DNA from: Litoditis marina
Lineage: Eukaryota; Nematoda; Chromadorea; Rhabditida; Rhabditidae
NCBI GenBank assembly: GCA_964036275.1
Contig: OZ038436.1
Span: forward strand, 19,805,904 to 19,869,903
DNA length: 64,000 nt
Reading direction: 5' to 3'
This document shows positions 57,290 through 64,000 of the stretch, piece after piece. The notes below the pieces were generated by a model, which made no database searches, was not told where the DNA came from, and was given only the letters and a program-made list of their open reading frames with translations. Numbering within the stretch: the first letter of the stretch is position 1; every line of letters begins with the position of its first letter. The position numbers and the translations under genes were made by a program.

Positions 57290-60200
57290 ATGATCGCTCT
57301 CCTTCTGGGTTTGATTCCTATAGTTGCGGGACAGGGCCCATTGTCGAAGGCCTGGGACGAGGCCCTTCCCGGGGTACAGCCCTTCTGGGAGAAGTACCAG
57401 ACTGGTCCCCACGGAGTCGTCATCAGAGGCTGGCAGTTCAGCAGATGTGCCAGTGAACAGGCATGTAGATAATCTCGGTTCAACTACCCACTTAGTAAAA
57501 GAACTTGTCTGAGTTGTAGTGTGATGGCTGTCGAAGTATGACCGCTCATCTGAGCAATCTACATTCACAACAGTAATCAACACCTGGTATGATATCAACG
57601 TATATCTCTCATATCTCTTTCAAGAAATATTGGTCGTTTTGCGGTGTTGATATTATGTAATCAGCAACACGAATATGGCTTGCAGCATCAGATTCAGCCT
57701 TGTATTTCTTCATTCAGATAATCATTCAAGTGCACAAATAATGTTATCATTCGTAGAAGGGCTGTCCGTACAAAGTGGAAATTTATCAAACCCACTAGGC
57801 ACTAGACAACGAAATACATCGAACATCAGTGGCTGCTAGAACATAGGTGAAAGGTCAAGGGACTTCATGCCCTTAAAGTAGGACGATTATGTGAACCAAT
57901 CCCGTGTCAACGGTCCTTTAAACTGCAATTGAAAAATGTATTGCAGTTTAAAGGACTGAACCGTTGCGATTGGACCACATAATCGTCCTTCTTTTAAGGG
58001 AGATTTCAGCTACAAAATATCGGCCCTAAAAGGAACCTTGACATTTCATCTGAGAACAGACTGAAATTGTGGTCATTTAATTTAGGAACTATATGTTTTT
58101 ATAGTTGTGATGAGCAAACCCTAGTTTTCCAGTGGACCGACTACGTTGTGAACGTGTCGGACATCGTGATCTGGCCAGACTACCCACGATTCCCCGGCCC
58201 CATCTTCTTCAATGTGACCATGGACGTCTCCGAAGATCTTCCCATCGACAAAATTGAGATGGACCTCGAGGTAGGTGGTATTTACGACCTTAGTGCTCGA
58301 TAAAGAACATCTGGTTCCGTATATATATATACCTCTCCCTGAACAGATAGCGGTTTAAAAAGTTGTGAAAGTCGCATTCTTTTTTTCCAGAACGGAGTGA
58401 AAGTTTGACAGCACGAAAAAATGAAACGCTTGGTATTGTGGAATTTACTATAGTTGGATAAATGCGTCTACTACTGAAAAAAAAAGATTTTGTTCACAGC
58501 GGATATCTAGTCACCACGCCCTATTATATCGCAAGAACATCCCCTTTCTCTCGCTCCAGAAACCAAAGAGCGATATGGATGATCCAGCTTGATCGATTAG
58601 ATAAAATGATAGCCACTTGAAAAAACTAATCACACAAAAAGTAGAGGTAGACAACATCTTCTTTGTATTTTTATCTCGGTACTTGCATAAGTTTTTGGGA
58701 TAGGGCAAATTGGGATAGGGCAACATAAACCGTATCGGCTAGCTTTGGAGAGGATAATAATAATCTTTCACGGCAACTATTTCAGCCGTGTTTTACTTTA
58801 TTCATTTTAATACAACCAAGACAATGATCACATAAGTATCCGTAGAGAGGAGGGTCCGTAGATGAGAAACTAGGCATGGGTGAGCGTTATTACCAGCTCA
58901 TGCGGTCCGCCATGAAGATACCGCGCCGAGTGGGATCGAACCATGGTGTTTTGAGTGCTAGCGCGCACACAACCAGTCGACCACTCGGCCCCTATATGAA
59001 TGAATGAATAAATACAACATCGAATTCTTTGTAGGTCCGACATGCGGTGACGAACAAACACGGCTCCAAGGGATGGCAGGTTATTCCCTGTCAGGGATGG
59101 AACATCGTTGACGGGTGCGACGGAGTCGGATCTTGGTTAGTATTACGGTTGTTATAGAAAATAACCGAATCGAAGGTGTATAGTTTGGAGTTTGGAGTTT
59201 GGAGTTTGAAATGAAAACAAACACTTGAAAAACACTTAAATGAGAACAATACACTCTGAATAAATGTTATTCCTAATATGAGTTCCAGTAAAACCATGTG
59301 AACACCGTACGGTAACTTTGTACAAGATGCCGTTGTTTTTGCGATCAGCGCATCTGTGTATCTTTGATCTATTCACTCTCCATCTGCTGGTGTATAATCA
59401 TGGACCCCGGCGTCTTTACGCGTAACAGACTTAGTGATTTGTTGTCTTTGTTAGTGAATGGAAATTATTATTTTCACGTTTCCAATCGATTTCAGCCGGT
59501 ACTGCGATATGTTGGAGAAATGTGACGAAGCCATCAGCGGGGCCCACAAATACGTGAAGGACCGCAAGGCCATGAACTTCCTGAAGCAGAACAAGGTGGG
59601 TGTGGTCATTGTACCGGCTAAACGTGTGGTAGACGAAGTGTAAGCTAGTTTGAATCATATTTCTTTCTGCTTTTAGTCCTTATATGGCTCGGGTTCTATT
59701 TAGGGTATGACACATGATTCAGGTGTCGAAAACCGCTTCATACAAACTCGAAACTGGCTCAGATAGTTCATGAAACTGTAATAGGTAATTTGTTTATTCA
59801 TTTTATTGTAGTTGTGCCCCCCACCAAAGGGACATTGGACCATGACCTTCTCGAAGGTGTTCACCGCCGAAGACCTGCCCAAATCGTTCTTCGGACCTCT
59901 ACAGTCTGTAAGTGATGTTATGTGGTCAAGCACTAGTTTGTAGTTTGATTTACGTACACGATATTGTTTTCAAAATAAGGCTGGAACGGAGCCAAGTAAA
60001 ACTACAAAAACTGCAGAATTCTATAACATCAACGTGTCAGTCTACCTTTCTTTCATAAACCCCTATAAGAATCGAAGATAACATTAAAACAAATAGTCAC
60101 GTGACACGTGCCAAACGAGATATTTCACCAGTTGTGTCAGGACCGATTCCCAATTTCCAATTTGTTTACAACTTAATGCATAATGAGACATAATTGAGCG

Positions 60201-60911
60201 ATAGTAAACAGCAGGCAGTACAAATAACACGTGGCAAAAATTTAGCTTATCACTTTCGTATACACTCAAATGAAAGGATTAAATAAACAAGTTCAGTGAC
60301 TTTCTTATATTTTTTATTCTGTTTCCAGAACGAGTACTGGCTTACCTTCTCCTTCACCGATGGTCAGGACAAGAAACTTGGCTGTGCTCGGTTGGTCATT
60401 GTATTTTCAAAGAAAAACTTAATAGTACATTGAACTCCTGTTTAAAATGCGATGTTTGCGTGAAACGTGTTAAAGTATCACGTTGTGTACCATAACTATC
60501 GTACGTTTTAATTACTTCTGATTATCATACGTTCGCGAAACTAACAATGAAGCCCAAATCGAATTTTCTGTGTAAAAGACAAACACCATATTCTACCATT
60601 GTTCGAACTGTACAAATGTTTTGCAACAACATTCAGTCTCATTAGTAGGACAGGTGAATGCGTCTGATATCATACTATTTCGCAAGCCTCGAATTAGACA
60701 AATCTTTAGTCTCGAATACGATTAAATAATGACTCAAACAAGGGGAGTTTGATCTTACAACCTTAATTCGAAAATTTTCAGATTATGGTTGGACGTGTGC
60801 AAGTACCACCTGCAGGACAAGGCCCAAAAGTGCCTGCGGGACCCGAACGCCTTCAAAAACTTTATCAACGAAATTTCGTCGCAGGCGGAACAGATCAGAA
60901 ACAGGGGTTAA
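57290..60911 (+). CDS. Secreted GM2-activator-like lipid-binding protein (ML type)
   Basis: Seven exons: 57290-57460, 58133-58270, 59035-59135, 59496-59595, 59812-59907, 60329-60390, 60782-60911; 265 residues. The ATG lies 1 nt after TTTTTCAG and opens a signal peptide (MIALLLGLIPIVAGQG). The body follows GM2 activator: GWQFSRC, SDIVIWPDYPRFPGPIFFNV, GWQVIPCQGWNIVDGCDGVG then SCRYCDMLEKC, LCPPPKGHWTMTF, EDLPKSFFGPLQS and YWLTFSFTDGQDKKLGCARL. GM2 activator lifts glycolipids from membranes in the lysosome; this family also includes secreted lipid carriers. It is longer than human GM2A (193), with about 30 extra residues before the domain and a 40-residue Cys-containing tail (VCKYHLQDKAQKCLRD). 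The first intron seems to start with GC (CAG|GCATGT), since no phase-0 GT donor fits. An in-frame upstream ATG (57158) is less likely. AATAAA at 61143. Confidence 0.88.
57871..57998. repeat. Hairpin MITE, family B
   Basis: TTAAAGTAGGACGATTATGT to ACATAATCGTCCTTCTTTTA with core TTTAAACTGCAATTGAAAAA / TATTGCAGTTTAAAG; 128 bp, the best-paired copy. In intron 1 of the GM2-activator-like gene. Confidence 0.85.
58752..58992 (-). mobile_element. tRNA-derived SINE, about 240 bp
   Basis: The complement begins GGGGCCGAGTGGTCGACTGG (A box) and carries GGTTCGATCCC (B box) about 50 nt on, within a tRNA-like head. A body follows (GACCGCATGAGCTGG, CACCCATGCCTAG, TATGTGATCATT, CGGCTGAAATAGTTGCCGTG) and an ATT-repeat tail (GATTATTATTATCC). 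The body and tail recur at 1197-1382. It lies antisense in intron 2 of the GM2-activator-like gene. Confidence 0.7.
59934..60010. repeat. Hairpin element, family A
   Basis: CTAGTTTGTAGTTTGATTTA to CAAGTAAAACTACAAAAAC; 77 bp, in intron 5 of the GM2-activator-like gene. Confidence 0.6.
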
Positions 60912-62732
60912 TCTACAATACGGTTTCTAATATTTATTATCGGCCTCTTTCGATCTATCGACGTACTGTTACATTATCTTTCTCTGTTCACATGTTCGCG
61001 TTAGTTGTGCAATTTCTGTGTATTATGTGCATAAATTATTTTTATCAGAAATATCTGCTTATTCCAAAAATTGACTCAATATTGCAGAGCTGGTTTATAG
61101 TTTATGGACAAAAATGGAATGAAATATCACAAAGTGTCAATGAATAAAGCTCGTGTTTGCCTTAGATTTTGAGCTTTAGTATTTTGATAAAGATACTTAT
61201 AGCTAACTACATGTTTTACTCATGCTCCGGGAAGGTACACTCCCGAGGCCAAAAAACGAGAGCATGGTTGCGTTGCACCTTGTTCTGCAGACACAGTAGA
61301 ATATGCGACACTACAGAAATACGGCAGGACCAAACTACAAAAACAGCCTAAGCGACGTTCAAACATGAAACATTCAAGAGAGCTATGAGAACGAAAACTG
61401 TTGACATTACACCCGGAAGTGAGGAACTCTGTGTTGTGGATTCTACTGGAGGTGCTGCCGAGCCCTGAGGGGTTAGAGTGGTTAGAGAGGTAGAGGAGTC
61501 AGACGATCCCACGGTAGTGGCAACGACAGTGGCGGGTTCCCCCTGTAATTAGACTTTCTAACTTTGTTTGAAATTGACTGAAGAAAGTGACTCAATCATT
61601 GGGTACGACCGAACTTACGTTGTAGTTAAGGTCGATGAGTGCCGTAATTTACAAGCTTGCTGACTGCTGACCAAACAGCAGGAGTTCGTTCCCATTGCTC
61701 AGAAACTTTAATTTTTCAAAAAAATCCTTTTTAGCCAGCATTCAGAGAAAGGAGGGAAACTACACACCATACGCAATTGATGTCTGTGGAAAGTACATTA
61801 AACAACTATTACAAAACTTTACATGGAAATATGTAGGTCTCAGCGAATTGCGACATATTGCCTATATTTCATGTCCAACTATAGAAAATTAGAGTTCATT
61901 CTGAATTCAAATATAAAAGTTCTTACCGTCATAATTTCGTTGATCTTCAACTCTGGTATGTTGTTGGTAGTCGAATTCTTTAAGGTTCCTGTATTCACCA
62001 TTGTGTTACAGTACTGCGTTTTGCAGGCACATAATCGTCTGAAATTATAGGCCTTTATCAGAACTTTGTGCAGAATTCAACATGTTCAAACTACTGTATA
62101 ATTGTGTTACAGTAGTTCAAAAAACCTAGGCATCAACATTAACTGTTTTCAAAACCCTATAAGTCAAAGGTACCGTATTCCACAAATTTGTATCTGCATG
62201 AGCAAGTGGCACGCTTCATTCCCAGAACTCTTCAACAAACTTTTTTATTCAAATCTAACGAAGCACACCTCCAGTTTTCAATCAACAAATGATTCCCGCG
62301 TAATTGCGTTGGTACAGGTTGACAAATTCAGTATTCACGCTTCTAATGACTGAAGAAAAATGTACAACCGGTGAGCCCACTTCTATTGGATCCAAGCATG
62401 TTTCGGAAACTTCCGACTCAAAACATGATGGCGATTTGGTGCAACGTAGGCCTTATACAAATTTTATCAACTTCTCGTGAGAAGATAACATGCAATTATC
62501 GTGAACATAAACAAGATGCATATATAAACAAGATGTGCGAAGACCTCACGCGGGTATGAGACGGCCTGGTTGTGAAATAAGTTGTATTTCGGAACTGAGA
62601 AACGTAATGCCTAACCGAGACTGTTCATCGGTCCAGCAGTATTCTTCGCCAACAAATGCATAGTTATAACATCCGGCAATAAAATATGATCCACTGGAAG
62701 TATGTTCTTCAACTGAAAGGTTTAAAAATATA

Positions 62733-62854
62733 TTTAGAGAAGGACGATTATGTGGTCCAATCGCAACGCTTCAGTCCTTTAAACTGCAATTAATTTTTCA
62801 ATTGTAAAGGACCGTTGGCACGAGATTGTTCCACATAATCGTCCTTCTTTAATA
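62733..62854. repeat. Hairpin MITE, family B
   Basis: TTTAGAGAAGGACGATTATG to CACATAATCGTCCTTCTTTA with core CTTTAAACTGCAATTAA; 122 bp. Confidence 0.8.
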
Positions 62855-63048
62855 GGGTTTGGAAGTTGCGATATAACCGTGGAAAACTGTATCTAGGAAC
62901 TGCTATTTACAAAATCTTAGCGTTCACTTTGTCATGATTTCTTACACTTTGTCACGATTTCTTGCTGAAAACATAGACTGTAATCAAAATATTTGTTAGG
63001 GGTTCTGCAGGAGTACATAAAATTGAATATAGGAATCACCAATCTTGG

Positions 63049-63121
63049 AGTTGTAGTTTGATTGGCATGCACGGCATATACTTTGAATAACGACTAGAAT
63101 GTGACGAAATCAAACTACAGA
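63049..63121. repeat. Hairpin element, family A
   Basis: AGTTGTAGTTTGATTGGC to GAAATCAAACTACAG; 73 bp. Confidence 0.6.
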
Positions 63122-63176
63122 CCGCAGGGTGGGCCTAATGTGCTGGCATATTCCTGCATACGTGCTTATACTGTTA

Positions 63177-63298
63177 GTCAATTGCACACTCACATGAAAC
63201 GTGTTAACACAGCAGAACTCAGAAACGTGCAATGACCAAGTGCACGATGCCTCATTAGAATGCTAACTTTACGTGACTATCCAATTGACTTCTAGTAT
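63177..63298. repeat. Hairpin element, family C
   Basis: GTCAATTGCACACTCACATG and AACGTGTTAACACAGCAGAA at the left; CTAACTTTACGTGACTATCC and AATTGACTTCTAGTATAG at the right; 122 bp, same orientation as 27301-27420. Confidence 0.7.
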
Positions 63299-63333
63299 AG
63301 AGCCTGTTCTACATGGGCTCACCTATGTAACAG

Positions 63334-63892
63334 ACGGGTGCCATACAGCTGGTGCTAGAACTGCAGACAGTTCGTTCACCGCCATAATCACGACAGTTGA
63401 AGCATACCGACGCAGATACGAACGAGAACAACAAAAAATGTACAAATATAAACAAGATCATGGAAATACTGCTGAAATTAAGTATCCACAGTATTGTGAA
63501 AGATTGTACACACCGTTAATCATACAGCTACATGGCTTCGAAAACAATGGCAAAATGAAGGATAAACACCTCATGAGTTCGCTCTCTCCCCTTCTCTCCT
63601 TACTTTTTTTCGCTTTCTCTCTCTCTCTCTCTCTCTCTCGCTCGAACTTTTTCTCGCTCTCCTCTCTCTCACTTAGATTTAAGTGCAACTCTCCTAGTTG
63701 CGCCTAACAGATGAAACTTCAACTATAACTTTTTCAGCGTCAGAAGATCTACTGAATGAAATATGGAAGACCGATAGCAAGTCGGAAAGTATTGCACATG
63801 CTGATTATTACATCAAGTTGAAAGAAGAAACTTTGGTTTCTATGACAACTTCTCCCGTAATAAATACCTGCAACTCACGCCAGAGTGAATAA
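63334..63892 (+). CDS. Possible 3' exons of an unrecognised gene
   Basis: Exon 63334-63576 (acceptor ATGTAACAG; GCHTAGARTADSSFTAIITT, VEAYRRRYEREQQKMYKYKQ, YCERLYTPLIIQLHGF) has a weak donor (A|GTTCGC) whose phase 1 matches an exon at 63738-63892 (acceptor TTTTTCAG; SEDLLNEIWKTDSKSESIAH, ADYYIKLKEETLVSM, stop TAA). The intron between is largely a (CT)n tract. Phase agreement and charged, helix-like composition support coding; lower GC than other exons and no recognised domain argue against. If real, its 5' exons were not found. Confidence 0.3.
63590..63680 (+). repeat. CT-rich microsatellite
   Basis: Pyrimidine run with (CT)n core. Like the runs at 31853 and (as GA) at 49965 it stands just upstream of a splice acceptor. 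Confidence 0.75.
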
Positions 63893-64000
63893 TACAAATG
63901 GTAAACACTGAAGAGCATGTACAAATGTACAAACTTCGCTAAAAAAATACTTCAAATACGACTACAAACAAACATGAAAATGTTCTGACAAAACGTGATA

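Larger units (their letters stand above)
60912..63333. other. Intergenic stretch without a convincing gene
   Basis: AT-rich sequence with frames near 61695-61892 and 62102-62353 that lack linked splice sites and are poorer in GC than the proven exons. It holds a partial family A arm near 61322-61345, a family B hairpin (62733), a family A hairpin (63049) and a family C hairpin (63177). GAGTGGTTAGAG near 61478 has a weak tRNA A-box look only. Confidence 0.5.

Noticed and set aside
61470..61545. tRNA-like GAGTGGTTAGAG block
   Set aside because: Only an A-box resemblance; no matching B box or stems.
1..64000. CRISPR arrays, bacterial operons or phage modules
   Set aside because: Spliced genes, tRNA-derived SINE and metazoan families show a eukaryotic nuclear window; the direct repeats present are minisatellites.

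Overview
The window is nuclear DNA from an invertebrate animal. It is AT-rich, with small coding exons (12-225 nt) and introns of about 100 nt to over 5 kb, with T-rich acceptors of the TTTTCAG type. Every coding start that can be placed with confidence has a splice acceptor (T-rich run plus AG) 0-15 nt upstream of the ATG. This is the mark of spliced-leader trans-splicing and, with the acceptor style, points to a nematode or another trans-splicing invertebrate. This is inference; no spliced-leader gene is seen.

Layout, left to right. (1) 1-467: a 42-bp tandem repeat with a repetitive basic reading frame broken by one TAG. (2) 725-1129: a CTCGAAA-type satellite enclosed by 12-bp inverted repeats. 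(3) 1423-2903 (+): the 3' exons of a ZP-domain membrane protein that begins left of the window. (4) 2904-14830: no convincing gene, many hairpin elements. (5) 14831-24454 (+): a secreted, catalytically dead carbonic-anhydrase-related protein, with a tRNA-Cys gene antisense in one intron. (6) 29870-33489 (+): a four-TM tetraspanin-like protein. (7) 34377-37473 (-): RER1, convergent with the previous gene. (8) 38408-43525 (+): TBL2, divergent from RER1. (9) 43821-44352 (+): the first exons of an unrecognised gene 295 nt after TBL2. (10) 44849-48774 (-): an unrecognised nine-exon gene. (11) 50191-54118 (+): an unrecognised gene with a Ser/Lys-rich tail. (12) 54355-56770 (+): a possible two-exon Cys-rich protein. 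(13) 57290-60911 (+): a secreted GM2-activator-like (ML-type) lipid-binding protein. (14) 63334-63892 (+): a possible 3' gene end.

The genes do not form an obvious pathway. Several act in or pass through the secretory system: RER1 (ER-Golgi retrieval), TBL2 (ER-anchored WD40 protein), the tetraspanin-like and ZP membrane proteins, and the secreted carbonic-anhydrase-related and GM2-activator-like proteins. Short same-strand gaps (TBL2 to the next gene; the chain 50191-60911) would fit trans-spliced operons but do not prove them.

The most striking non-coding content is a dense set of short, non-autonomous inverted-repeat elements in at least six families, most with several copies here, plus a tRNA-derived SINE and long poly-C/poly-G elements in introns. 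Exon boundaries were placed by eye from reading-frame and splice-phase continuity; all phases quoted were checked by counting.
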